A stretch of DNA of 64,000 nt from a bacterium (GTDB lineage: Bacteria > Myxococcota_A > UBA9160 > UBA6930), in NCBI GenBank assembly GCA_024228115.1, contig JAAETT010000135.1, positions 1 through 64,000 of the forward strand, read 5' to 3'. Shown here one piece after another: positions 1 to 8,286 of this stretch. How positions within the stretch are numbered: the first letter of the stretch is position 1; each line of letters starts with the position of its first letter. The translations under genes and the position numbers were made by a program. Under the pieces are notes generated by a model, which did no database searches, was not told where the DNA came from, and worked only from the letters and a program-made list of their open reading frames with translations.

Positions 1-144
1 CCGGTCGAGCCGGGAGGGCGTTCGCCCTGGGTCAAGGACCTTTCGACCCGGAAGATCTGAATCGGAATCCGGAACGGCGGGCTGCGTCGCCCCCCGGCCA
101 AATGATCAGATTTCTACGCTTCTGAGTGAGCGTCTACAAACTAC

Positions 145-834
145 GTGACTGCACTGATGAGGTTCGAGGAGACATCGGTGCCTGGCGCGGCGCGAGAGCT
201 TGCCGTTCTCGATGATCGCGTCGCAGATCTCCTCGACAGTCTCGAGCGCACCGCTGCTTTGTCACAAAGCCAGGCAGATCAGCTGCGACATGCGGCTGCG
301 AGCTATGCCCAGGCATTCGACGAAGAATTCGGCTGTTCCCATGACACGTTCCGACTCATCGGCCAGGACAATATTCGTCGCTATCGCCCCATTGAGCGCC
401 TTCGAATCCGCATCCACGAGAAAGATGAGCCCTTCGACATCCTTGCTCGGGTCCTCGCGGGCCGGTCTGTCTCATGCGCGATGGCGATCAGCACCCCGCC
501 CGGCAGCGTGTTTCCATTCATCGATGCGCTTCATGATGCGACGGAAGACTGGGCCGCCGCCATCGAGTTCGTCGAAGAAGATGACGCAACCCTTGCCGCG
601 GCCATCCGGTTCGGACAGGTCGACCGCGTTCGCTTCGCGGCGCCGGATCGGGTTCCCGAACTCGTACAGCAAGCAGCGGCGGAAGTCGGATCGTTTCTGG
701 CGACCGAGCCCCCCCTTGGCGTGGGCCGAATCGAACTCCTCCACGTCGTGCGCGAACAGAGCTTGTGCATCGACTACCACCGCTATGGAAACCTGGGCGT
801 GCGAGCTGCGGAGAGGCGCGATTTCTTGGACTGA
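145..834 (+). pseudogene. putA: C-terminal remnant of bifunctional proline dehydrogenase/P5C dehydrogenase (PutA)
   Basis: The 229 codons match only the C-terminal part of PutA, the enzyme that oxidises proline to glutamate. The match includes the GQDN..RYRP segment near residues 74-82 and the closing REQS...YHRYGNLG signature near residues 208-222. Similarity appears to begin at codons reading TNYV-TALMRF just before the GTG at 145, where intact PutA has the end of its aldehyde dehydrogenase domain (GGPNYV...). The codons immediately upstream do not continue that domain and hit stops at 127-129 and 103-105. There is no convincing ribosome binding site. A truncated 3' remnant left by a deletion or insertion is the most likely reading. 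A free-standing C-terminal domain protein, or a frameshifted gene starting outside the window, are alternatives. Confidence 0.55.
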
Positions 835-1022
835 CGGATCGCGGCTCTCGAATCTTGCGCTCGAATGGCGTTCGGATCGGAGTTCTTGGAACTCGAGTTC
901 CTTCGAATCGCGCTTGGCTCGGGGTCGCGACTCGCCAGAGATCGATCCGACACGATGCAACCTATCAGATGCGACGATTCAGTGTTCTTCTTGCTGTCGA
1001 TGTCCGGGAATCGGGCTGTGCG

Positions 1023-2393
1023 CTATCCAATTCTCCGAGCGTATTCGTCGACACGTTTCCAGACCGTGAGATGACGCTCTGCGAGATCAGTGAGCGTCGT
1101 ATCCGAAAAACCGATCATCGCCGGTTTGACGAGATCATTGAGTGGCGCTGCGAATGACTCGTCGAATGCGCTTCGGCCCGCGGCCGCACCGACGATCGAC
1201 CCGACCGTCGCACCATTGCAGTCCGTATCGAGCCCCGCCATCACTGCGATCGTCGTGCTGATGCGTGAATCCATCTGCCCGTAGAAGAGCGAAAGAACGC
1301 AGATCAGCGCATTGTTGATCGTATGCACCGGGCTCATCCCGGGGTAGCGCGCCTCGAGGCGCTCCATGCACGCCTCCCAATCCGAACACGTTTCGATCCA
1401 CGTGAGACACTGCCGAACACCCTCGGCGAGCCGGCACTCCGCCGGGATCTGAGAGAGCCCGATATCGACGAGCTTCTGCGAATCGTCTTCTACGAATGCG
1501 GCCGCTTGCATTGCCGCGCAGAACATCTCGCCGTAGATGCCATTGCGGGTGTGGGTCCAGTGGGCGTCCCGCCAGGCGAACTCGGCTGCGAGCCCCGGCT
1601 TTCCCGCACATGCCCAGGCCCAGCCATCCGAGCGAATCTGGGCACCGATCCACTCCCGGTAGGGGTTCCGGTGCATGCGGGTCACTTCCGGAGTGGTATT
1701 GATCCGATTGTGAGCCAGGCGTGCCGAGCCGTTCCAGAAGTTCAAGACGGCTTGGGTCTCAGCAGTACAGATCGCCATGAACGGAATGCGCGCGGTCCAA
1801 CATGTGGCGACGTCATGCCAGCGAAATTCCGGGCCGTATTGTTCGAGCACAGCGAGGCCGACCAGCGAGTAGTGGATGTCATCATCCGGCTCCATGAAGG
1901 CGATATTCTCGCGGGTCGAGAGTTTGCACAGCGCCTGCACTTCTCCCGAACGCTCTGGGATGTAGTCCTGCAGCGGCCAGGCGTCCGCGCCTTGCAGATA
2001 GGACTTGATGGCCTTTCGGCCACCCTGCATCCCCATCAGTTCCACCGGCTTGCCGGATGCGCAACCACAACAACGTCCCGTCCATGCGCCGTGCAATCGA
2101 TCGCGCAAGGCTGCTTCGCTCATCACCCACGGGAGGATCTCGATCGGATCGCTCGGCCGCAGGCTGCGAATGGCTTCGAGATCGTTGGGCTCCCGCGCCT
2201 CGAGTTCCGGGTCGGCCGAAAGAGCCAGGAGCTCATCGTAGAGAGGGTCGATGGCCTCCGAATTCCAGGCGTCTTCGATGGGATCGAGCGCATCGATTCG
2301 GGCCAGGAGGTCATCCCCGATCGAGCACCCCTCGTCGATGCGCTGCTTCCTTTCTTCCAACAACAATCCGAGATCCGAAGCCCAGCCCGCCAT
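1023..2393 (-). CDS. ADP-ribosylglycohydrolase family protein
   Basis: The 456-residue protein carries the two acidic motifs of the ADP-ribosylglycohydrolase (DraG/ARH) fold: EPDDDIHY in the middle and GLDTDCNGATVG near residue 395. In the family these bind two divalent metals and remove ADP-ribose from proteins or small molecules. It is longer than DraG (about 300 residues) because of a roughly 100-residue N-terminal extension rich in acidic residues, with no recognisable domain. The ATG is preceded by AGGAGA at good spacing. It lies downstream of, and in the same direction as, the hydrolase at 2464 with a 70-base gap. No ADP-ribosyltransferase partner is nearby, so the substrate is unknown. 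Confidence 0.85.
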   Translation of the reverse strand: MAGWASDLGLLLEERKQRIDEGCSIGDDLLARIDALDPIEDAWNSEAIDPLYDELLALSADPELEAREPNDLEAIRSLRPSDPIEILPWVMSEAALRDRLHGAWTGRCCGCASGKPVELMGMQGGRKAIKSYLQGADAWPLQDYIPERSGEVQALCKLSTRENIAFMEPDDDIHYSLVGLAVLEQYGPEFRWHDVATCWTARIPFMAICTAETQAVLNFWNGSARLAHNRINTTPEVTRMHRNPYREWIGAQIRSDGWAWACAGKPGLAAEFAWRDAHWTHTRNGIYGEMFCAAMQAAAFVEDDSQKLVDIGLSQIPAECRLAEGVRQCLTWIETCSDWEACMERLEARYPGMSPVHTINNALICVLSLFYGQMDSRISTTIAVMAGLDTDCNGATVGSIVGAAAGRSAFDESFAAPLNDLVKPAMIGFSDTTLTDLAERHLTVWKRVDEYARRIG

Positions 2394-2463
2394 TCGTTCT
2401 CCTCTCTAGGAGCCGAACGATAGGTGCCCATGGGTCGCCCCGTCCATGGCGGAAGAGAAGAGG

Positions 2464-3324
2464 CTAGCCCGCAGCACTGACGTCGGGGTTCCGATACCAC
2501 CCTCGCAGATACGGCTCGTCGTTCTCGTTCCACGGATGAAAGCCCGGACGGAAGTACTTGCCGATCATTCGCAACTGAGGGCCGGCGATCTTTCGGTTGA
2601 GTTCACGCGCGCTCTTTCGCATGTCTTCGCTGACCGGTTGGGGATCTTCCCGCGACATGCGAACGACGAGCCGGTTGAGCGGGACCGCCAACAGCGCGAT
2701 GGCCGCGACAGCCGACAGCACCCGCAGCCAATACCCTCCCCCTACCTCGCGAAAGAGGTCGAAGGCTACGGCCTTGTGCTCGAGCTCCTCGGCAGCGTGC
2801 CAGCGCCAGAACCGGAGCGCCTCGGGGTGCATGCTCTCCGCGACCACAGGCTCAGAAAATACCGTGTGCGCGCCAACGGCCGTCAGGTGCTCCAGAAAGA
2901 CGGTCACTCCCAACCTCATCTTCTTCGGCAGGAACTTCTCCATCCGCGCGACGGTCCGTCTGGCATACGCGGTCTCGCGCGCAACGTCCACACCGAACCG
3001 AGCAAGCGATGCGTTGAACTCATTGTGGGCCCTGGTGTGCAGTCCTTCCTGTTGAACGAAGGCTTCGATCAGCGCCTTCTGCGCGGGATCCTTGGCACGG
3101 TCCTGGTAGTTCCGGACCGACCGAATGAAGAATGCTTCTCCGGGGGGGATCAGAAACGAAAAAGCGTTCTCCATATGGGTGATGATCGCGTTGTCGGCGA
3201 ACCAGTACTTCGGGATCGCGTCGAGATCGCGAAAGTCGAAACGACGGGGTTCCACGACAACTCCAGCCGGAACCGAGAACGGAGCGGCCGCTCGAGAGCT
3301 GGCAGTTCGAGTCGATAGATTCAT
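2464..3324 (-). CDS. Predicted metal-dependent hydrolase (PF10118-type)
   Basis: The 286-residue product resembles the COG3687/PF10118 predicted metal-dependent hydrolases, alpha-helical proteins with conserved Glu and His. Visible landmarks are RRFDF near the N-terminus, FIRSVRNYQD, a QQEGLHTRAHN metal-site-like segment, and HAAEELEHKAVAFD in the second half, arranged like a di-metal ferritin-like site. A hydrophobic stretch (AVAAIALLAVPL) follows. The start at 3324 is chosen because GGAGA lies just upstream on the coding strand; the open frame continues upstream but that part looks non-coding. The biochemical role of the family is not established. Confidence 0.75.
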   Translation of the reverse strand: MNLSTRTASSRAAAPFSVPAGVVVEPRRFDFRDLDAIPKYWFADNAIITHMENAFSFLIPPGEAFFIRSVRNYQDRAKDPAQKALIEAFVQQEGLHTRAHNEFNASLARFGVDVARETAYARRTVARMEKFLPKKMRLGVTVFLEHLTAVGAHTVFSEPVVAESMHPEALRFWRWHAAEELEHKAVAFDLFREVGGGYWLRVLSAVAAIALLAVPLNRLVVRMSREDPQPVSEDMRKSARELNRKIAGPQLRMIGKYFRPGFHPWNENDEPYLRGWYRNPDVSAAG

Positions 3325-3414
3325 GATCGCGTCTCCTGCCGGGCGCGCCCTGGAATGTACACCATGGGAGATCCGATTTCGTTGTCCGCACGCCATACCC
3401 CCTACCCTCTCTGG

Positions 3415-3438
3415 CTGATCCGCTGATCCGCTGATCCG
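3415..3438. repeat. Three tandem copies of the octamer CTGATCCG
   Basis: Three perfect, contiguous copies of CTGATCCG lie between the divergent hydrolase gene (start 3324, minus) and the PEBP gene (start 3520, plus). The array is short and could be slippage-generated or part of a regulatory region. No partner protein can be assigned. Confidence 0.8.
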
Positions 3439-3519
3439 GATAGAGCATGGCGTGCTTGTGCTGAAGCGGAAATCGGTGCAGGCTCCCAACCGCGGACGAC
3501 TACAAGAGAGGAGAAGCCC

Positions 3520-3996
3520 ATGAAATTCGCACTTTCAGACCTGCAGCTATCGAGTTCGGCCTTCAAAGAGGGAGGACCCATTCCGACGAGGCACAGCGGG
3601 GAGGGGGACGACACTTCCCCGGCGCTCGATTGGAGCACCGTTCCCGACGGAACCCGTTCGTTCGCAGTGATCTGTCACGATCCCGATGCGCCGGTCGTCT
3701 CGTCCGGAGGCTACGGATTCGTCCATTGGGTGCTCTACAACATTCCGGGCACGGCGACGAGCCTGCCGGAGGGCGTAGCTGAGCATGCGACAGGGCCAAC
3801 GGACTTCGGCAAGCCGGGCTATGGCGGTCCGATGCCCCCGGAGGGCCACGGGACGCACCGCTACTTCTTCTGGCTGCTTGCGCTCAGCCGCGAACCCGAT
3901 CTCGAGGCGGGCCTCACGCTGCGGGAGTTGCTCGACACGATCGAGCCGGATGTGCTCGGGATGAATCGTCTGATGGGCACCTACGAGCGCGCGTAG
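3520..3996 (+). CDS. YbhB/YbcL family PEBP (Raf-kinase-inhibitor-like) protein
   Basis: The 158-residue protein is full length for the bacterial phosphatidylethanolamine-binding protein family. The ligand-pocket motif DPDAP occurs near residue 54, followed by VHWVLYNIP and the second pocket motif GHGTHRYFFWLLAL. It should fold as a cytosolic beta-barrel with an anion-binding pocket; the bacterial ligand is unknown. The start is supported by AGAGGAGAAG eight bases upstream of the ATG. It stands alone, divergent from the metal hydrolase and convergent with the thiolase-like gene. Confidence 0.92.
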   Translation: MKFALSDLQLSSSAFKEGGPIPTRHSGEGDDTSPALDWSTVPDGTRSFAVICHDPDAPVVSSGGYGFVHWVLYNIPGTATSLPEGVAEHATGPTDFGKPGYGGPMPPEGHGTHRYFFWLLALSREPDLEAGLTLRELLDTIEPDVLGMNRLMGTYERA

Positions 3997-4030
3997 GGCC
4001 TCCGCTCGCTGATCCCAGCGCCGAAACTCG

Positions 4031-5566
4031 CTAGGCGGGTTCGAACTGTTGAAGTCCCGCCACGTCCTTGAGGATTCCGGGGCGGCCCACCTGCTCGCTG
4101 GAGACGAAGGCCTCCAGAAGTCCTCGATCGGTGGGTGTGTTGGCCAGGAAGCGAGCGCCCCCTTCGGCGGCACCGAGCACGATGCCCCGTTCCGGCGAAC
4201 CATCCTTGCCGTACACCACGGTGTAGGCTTCGACGACGGCATCGCCTTGTACATCGGGCACCACCGGGCGCGGGGTACAGTCCTGCTCTGCAGAGGGCAG
4301 ATCGTCGCAGAGGCCGCGCGTGGGCACACTTCCCGTCTTGGGTGAGGACGCCCAGAGACTCGCCGCATGCTTGGTCAGATACCAGCCATTGCCCGTCACC
4401 AGGCCGATCGTGTCACTCCCGCCGCGAATACGCTCGGCCATGGTCGCCAGCGAGTGAAGTGTGTAGGCGCTGGCAGGCCCGCCCGCGTAGGGCAGTCCGC
4501 CCGTCACGGTGAATCCGCGCGGATCGTCTTCACTCAATCCCAGCTGGCGAATGGCCGTCTCGACCGCGACCGGGAAACAGCTGTAGAAATCGATCAGATC
4601 GACGTCTGAGATCTGAATACCCGCGTTTTGAAGCGCACTCTGAGAGGCGTCCAGCATGGCAGGACAGCTGGCGAAATCGGGCCGTTCGCTGGAATTCCAT
4701 GCCTTCTCGACGGCCTCCGCCCCGCCCCACCAGTAGACCAGCTTTTCTCGCGGAACACCGGCCTCCAGAGCCGCGCTCTCGGACATGATCAGTAGCGCGG
4801 CTGCCTGATCGGTGTTCAAGATCGCGTTCAGATACTTCGGATAGGGAAACGCGATCATGCGATTCTTCGCCGTCGGAGTCGTGAGTTCGGCAGCATCCCG
4901 GAACGTGGGAAACCAGGCATGCGGATTTGCGGCTGCGACCTTCGAGAAGGCGCTGAACAGCTCTCCCATTTTCTGGGCGTGCTCGCTCAGACTGAGTCCA
5001 CGGCGCGCACGCAGTGCATTTTCGAAGATCGGATAGATATCTGGCGGCGTCTCCATGCCGTATTGGCGCTCGAGATCCGTGTTTCCTGGACGAACTTCGC
5101 CGATGCATTCGGGTGCTGGGCCGCCTCCCTTCACCCAGCCGAGATCCCGCTTGATGGCGATCGCCCGACGAAGCGTGCGCAGATTGTTGCAGCCCGCGAG
5201 CAGTCCGATCTTCGTCTCGCCGCGCGTGATTCGTTCCGCCAGCTGGTTGGCAGCCGTGACGCCGATCTGGCCACCGAGTTCGGTCGTGAACTCGGCACTG
5301 GGCTTCGCGCCGATCACGTCACTGAGCAGACGAGCCGGATTCGTTGCGCGCCAACCGGCCACGCTCACGACGGCGACGGTATCGAGACCGGCGAGGGTCG
5401 CGTCAGTGATCTCCGCGTCCTGCGCAGCCTGACGCGTCACCTGCTCGAGCATCTTCAACGGTTCGAGAGCGTCACCCAGTTCGGCGTCGCGCTGAACCAG
5501 CTGACCAACACCGACGATTACGGGGCGCTTGGATGCAGCCAGGGACTTCTCCGTGATGGAATTCAT
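4031..5566 (-). CDS. Thiolase-like acetyl-CoA acetyltransferase family protein (about 510 aa)
   Basis: This belongs to the SCP2/thiolase-fold family often annotated acetyl-CoA acetyltransferase. VIVGVGQL opens the first thiolase half, and DLIDFYSCFPVAVE and GGLPYAGGPASAYTLHS lie in the second. The position normally holding the nucleophilic cysteine reads ELGGQIGVTAANQ, without Cys, as in many long family members, so classical thiolysis is uncertain. A TTG eight codons upstream (5590) is an alternative start; the ATG at 5566 is preferred. It follows the TetR gene closely in the same direction and is probably co-transcribed with it. The substrate is unknown, likely an acyl-CoA. Confidence 0.82.
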   Translation of the reverse strand: MNSITEKSLAASKRPVIVGVGQLVQRDAELGDALEPLKMLEQVTRQAAQDAEITDATLAGLDTVAVVSVAGWRATNPARLLSDVIGAKPSAEFTTELGGQIGVTAANQLAERITRGETKIGLLAGCNNLRTLRRAIAIKRDLGWVKGGGPAPECIGEVRPGNTDLERQYGMETPPDIYPIFENALRARRGLSLSEHAQKMGELFSAFSKVAAANPHAWFPTFRDAAELTTPTAKNRMIAFPYPKYLNAILNTDQAAALLIMSESAALEAGVPREKLVYWWGGAEAVEKAWNSSERPDFASCPAMLDASQSALQNAGIQISDVDLIDFYSCFPVAVETAIRQLGLSEDDPRGFTVTGGLPYAGGPASAYTLHSLATMAERIRGGSDTIGLVTGNGWYLTKHAASLWASSPKTGSVPTRGLCDDLPSAEQDCTPRPVVPDVQGDAVVEAYTVVYGKDGSPERGIVLGAAEGGARFLANTPTDRGLLEAFVSSEQVGRPGILKDVAGLQQFEPA

Positions 5567-5599
5567 GTCGAGCGTCGCAGAGACGTTCAACAGCGTGCG

Positions 5600-6244
5600 T
5601 CAGCCTTCCTCGTCTCGAAGTTCGTCGATCAGCACGCGCTTCAGGATATCGAGATCACGCGCCAACGAGTCGGCCGGATCGCCCGAGAGAAGCAGCAGGC
5701 TGCCGAGCCCGGAGAGCGTTGCGAGGGCGTATCGGGCGGTGAGAACGAGGTGCCGACGCGAAACCGTCGTGTCGAAGAAGATCTCACGCCAGACTTCGTT
5801 CCACGCCTTGGCCATGATGGCCGACCAGGTCGGTGCTTCCTCGATGTCTTCCCGAGCGCGAAAGTACAGCAGGATTTCGTGCGTGGTCTGGTAGTCGGTG
5901 CTCGAGTAGTGCTCCCAGGCCCGGTCGACGAAGAGCGACACCCGCTTTTCGAGCGGGCCCTCTCGCGGAACGCTCTCGACTCGCTCCACGAAGCGGTTGA
6001 AGGAGTCCTCGAGGACGGCCCTCAGCATGCCGTCCTTGCCCCCAAAGTGGTGCTGGACCGCACCCCAGGTGACGCCGGCCCGGCGCGCAATCTCGGCCGC
6101 GGTCGTCCGCGTGAAACCCACCTCTACAACGCTCTCGCTCACCGCCTGGAGGATCGCGGCGCGCGTTTCGGCCCGGCGCTCGGCGTGCGGGCGGGGCCTG
6201 GCGGGCGGGGCAGGCAGCTTGATACGGCGCGGTGAGTCACCCAC
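5600..6244 (-). CDS. TetR/AcrR family transcriptional regulator
   Basis: The 214-residue protein has a TetR N-terminal helix-turn-helix at about residues 28-75 (ILQAVSESVVEVGF, IARRAGVTWGAVQHHFGGKDGML) and a helical ligand-binding C-terminus. Translation probably begins at GTG 6244, abutting an AGGTGG sequence. It is upstream of the thiolase-like gene on the same strand and divergent from the sterol-desaturase-family gene. The 28-base palindrome between them is its likely operator. The inducer is unknown; lipid or acyl-CoA ligands are common in this group. Confidence 0.9.
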   Translation of the reverse strand: MGDSPRRIKLPAPPARPRPHAERRAETRAAILQAVSESVVEVGFTRTTAAEIARRAGVTWGAVQHHFGGKDGMLRAVLEDSFNRFVERVESVPREGPLEKRVSLFVDRAWEHYSSTDYQTTHEILLYFRAREDIEEAPTWSAIMAKAWNEVWREIFFDTTVSRRHLVLTARYALATLSGLGSLLLLSGDPADSLARDLDILKRVLIDELRDEEG

Positions 6245-6261
6245 CTGGAAAGACTAGGTGG

Positions 6262-6289
6262 ATTTTACATTGCACACAATATGCAAAAT
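6262..6289. promoter_or_regulatory. Palindromic candidate TetR operator
   Basis: An AT-rich inverted repeat has 9-base arms, ATTTTACAT and ATGCAAAAT (8 of 9 complementary), separated by 10 bases. It lies 17 bases upstream of the TetR start and about 85 bases upstream of the membrane hydroxylase start. Size, symmetry and divergent location fit a TetR-family operator controlling both directions. Confidence 0.5.
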
Positions 6290-6373
6290 GAATTAGGCTT
6301 TCGCTCACACTCGCTGAAGCCGAGGGAGCACGATCCCGTCCCTCGGCGCCCCGCTCAACCCAAGGAGATCGAC

Positions 6374-7048
6374 ATGGGAATCTTCATCATCATCCTCCTG
6401 GGATACACGGCCTCCTATCTGACCTTCCGGGGGCTGAAGCTCGCCTTCAATTCGCCGGCCATGAAGGACGCCATCATCAGCGAGGACCCCGAGCGAGGCG
6501 TCGACGGCGCCGCGTTGCAGCGCTCGGTCAAGCTCAACTCCGCAGTTTCGGTGGGGTTCATGTTCACATGCGCGTTCTTCTTCTCCGACTATCTCATGTA
6601 CACAGGCGATGTCGCGCTCTGGCGCATCCCCCTGGAGATCGTCGGGGTCGTGATCATCTACGACTTCATCTACTACGGCGTTCATCGCTACCCCTTCCAC
6701 GAGTGGAAGATCCTCCGCGCCGTCCATGAAGTCCACCACCAGACGAGGCATCCGCGCGGGGTCGATAGTCTGCTCCTTCATCCGCTGGAGACCTGCCTCG
6801 GTCTCGGGGCGTTCCTCGTCTCCATTGCGTTGGTGGGTGGCGTCAGCGTCCCGAGCTTCGCGGTGGTCTTCATTGGCTACACCGTGCTGAACGTGGTCAA
6901 CCACGCAGGGCTGAACTTCCAGCACTTTCCCCTGCGGACCATGGGGTGGTTGGCGGTGAAGCACGACAAGCACCACCGCAGAGATCTCGCGGGCAACTAC
7001 GCCTTCCTCACCACGATTCCGGACACCCTCTTCGGTACGGCGGAGTAG
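6374..7048 (+). CDS. Sterol desaturase/fatty acid hydroxylase family membrane protein
   Basis: The 224-residue integral membrane protein carries the histidine clusters of the di-iron fatty acid hydroxylase superfamily: HRYPFH, HEVHH, NHAGLNFQHF and HDKHH. About four hydrophobic spans surround them (MGIFIIILLGYTASYL, VGFMFTCAFFFSDYL, IVGVVIIYDFIYYG, LGAFLVSIALVGG). Family members insert oxygen or a double bond into lipid chains or sterols using O2. The ATG at 6374 has AAGGAG six bases upstream; the in-frame ATG at 6281 lies inside the operator palindrome and is rejected. It is probably controlled by the divergent TetR. The precise substrate is unknown. Confidence 0.88.
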   Translation: MGIFIIILLGYTASYLTFRGLKLAFNSPAMKDAIISEDPERGVDGAALQRSVKLNSAVSVGFMFTCAFFFSDYLMYTGDVALWRIPLEIVGVVIIYDFIYYGVHRYPFHEWKILRAVHEVHHQTRHPRGVDSLLLHPLETCLGLGAFLVSIALVGGVSVPSFAVVFIGYTVLNVVNHAGLNFQHFPLRTMGWLAVKHDKHHRRDLAGNYAFLTTIPDTLFGTAE

Positions 7049-7183
7049 CGGATCCGCGGAGTGTCACGAGGGCTGACCCCTTGAAGCCGATGGCAGTGGG
7101 TGCGCGAAGGGCCGTATGATGAGGGACCCCTCCCGACGAGGAGTGGGTAGAGGTCCGGGTTGGGCGAGACGTGGGAGGAAACC

Positions 7184-8053
7184 GTGGGATTCGAAAGAGC
7201 GACGCTGGGACGCACGGGACTCTCGGTGACCCGTCTCGGGGTCGCCGCAAGCTACGGCACCGACGAGGCCATGCTCGAGGAGGCCGTCGAGCGGGGCGTC
7301 AACTACCTCTGGTGGGGCGCGTTGCGCACGAAAGCGATGGCCCGGGGGATTCGGGCCGTTGCGCGCAAGGGTCGAGAGGATCTCGTCATCGTCATGCATG
7401 CCGTCACGCGCAAGCCGGCTTCGATCTCGAACGGCGTCGAAGATGCACTTCGTCAGCTCGGGCTGGAGTACCTCGACGTGCTGCTCCTCGGAAACCACAC
7501 GAAGGCGCCAGCCCCCGAGCTGGTGGAGCAGGCCATGAAGCTCCGGGAGCAAGGGAAGCTCCGCTTTCTGGCCCTCTCCACACATCGACGCACGCTGATT
7601 CCCGAGCTCGAAAAGGATGGTCACCCGATCGACATCTATCACCTGCGCTACAACGCGGCCCATCGGGGAGCCGAGACGGAGGTCTTCGACCACCTGCCCG
7701 ACGAAGGGGGGCCGGGGATCGTCAGCTTCACGAGCAACCGCTGGGGAAGCCTGATGGATCCCGGGCGGATGCCGCCGGGGGAGGCCCCTCCAACCGCCGC
7801 AGACTGCTGCCGCTTCGTCCTCTCCCACCCCCGAGTCCACCTCACGTGCTGTGGGCCCGCGAACATGGAGGAACTCAGGCAGAACCTCGACTGCCTCGAG
7901 AAGGGTCCGATGAGTGACGAGGAGCTGGAGCGCATGCACCGTATCGGCCGTCACGTGTATGAGAGCGGTGCTCCCTGGCGGGCCCAGCTCGGGTCCATTG
8001 CCCGTTTGCTGGCGCGACGTCTCCGAGGCCGAGGAAGCACCCCTGCGTCCTGA
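7184..8053 (+). CDS. Aldo/keto reductase-like protein with degenerate catalytic site
   Basis: The 289-residue protein has an aldo/keto reductase (beta/alpha)8 pattern: LGRTGLSVTRLG at the start, LRQLGLEYLDVLLL in the middle, and a C-terminal helix that reads like a 4Fe-4S-free AKR. The active-site strand normally holding Asp and Tyr (NFFDTA..YG) reads NYLWWGALRTK, and the Lys position falls in VIVMHAVT, so Asp, Tyr and Lys of the usual tetrad are not evident. Either the enzyme acts differently or it is non-catalytic. The start is GTG 7184, preceded by GGAGG at ideal spacing; a TTG at 7160 is less likely. It stands alone downstream of the membrane hydroxylase. Confidence 0.78.
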   Translation: MGFERATLGRTGLSVTRLGVAASYGTDEAMLEEAVERGVNYLWWGALRTKAMARGIRAVARKGREDLVIVMHAVTRKPASISNGVEDALRQLGLEYLDVLLLGNHTKAPAPELVEQAMKLREQGKLRFLALSTHRRTLIPELEKDGHPIDIYHLRYNAAHRGAETEVFDHLPDEGGPGIVSFTSNRWGSLMDPGRMPPGEAPPTAADCCRFVLSHPRVHLTCCGPANMEELRQNLDCLEKGPMSDEELERMHRIGRHVYESGAPWRAQLGSIARLLARRLRGRGSTPAS

Positions 8054-8286
8054 TGCGCGGTGCGGCCTGGCCGCCGGGTGGGAGTCCGAATCAGCTGAAG
8101 TACGTCGGTGAACTCGTCGAAGGCGTCGGGTTCGTCCCACGAGCCGTGGAGATCAACCGCCTTCTGGCACGTTACCTGGGAACGACCTCACGCCGCTGCG
8201 CAACCGCCTGAGACTCCGGCGCCGGTAGCGACTCTGGGAGTCTGTCGTGCCACGGTGTACCGGCCCAGCATTCTGCGCCAGGTACG

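Noticed and set aside
1-144. Partial gene at the left edge
   Set aside because: All three plus frames close within 144 bases and none gives a recognisable protein tail; nothing supportable.
888-901. Perfect 14-base palindrome GGAACTCGAGTTCC between convergent genes
   Set aside because: Considered as a terminator, but it has no loop and no T-run; no regulator can be assigned.
1323-2423. 366-codon plus-strand frame opposite the ADP-ribosylglycohydrolase gene
   Set aside because: The minus-strand product has conserved family motifs; this frame does not.
4919-6235. 438-codon plus-strand frame opposite the thiolase-like and TetR genes
   Set aside because: It spans two real genes on the other strand and has low-complexity composition.
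7081-7120. Promoter TTGAAG/TATGAT before the aldo/keto reductase-like gene
   Set aside because: The two boxes are 28 bases apart, too far for a standard sigma70 promoter.
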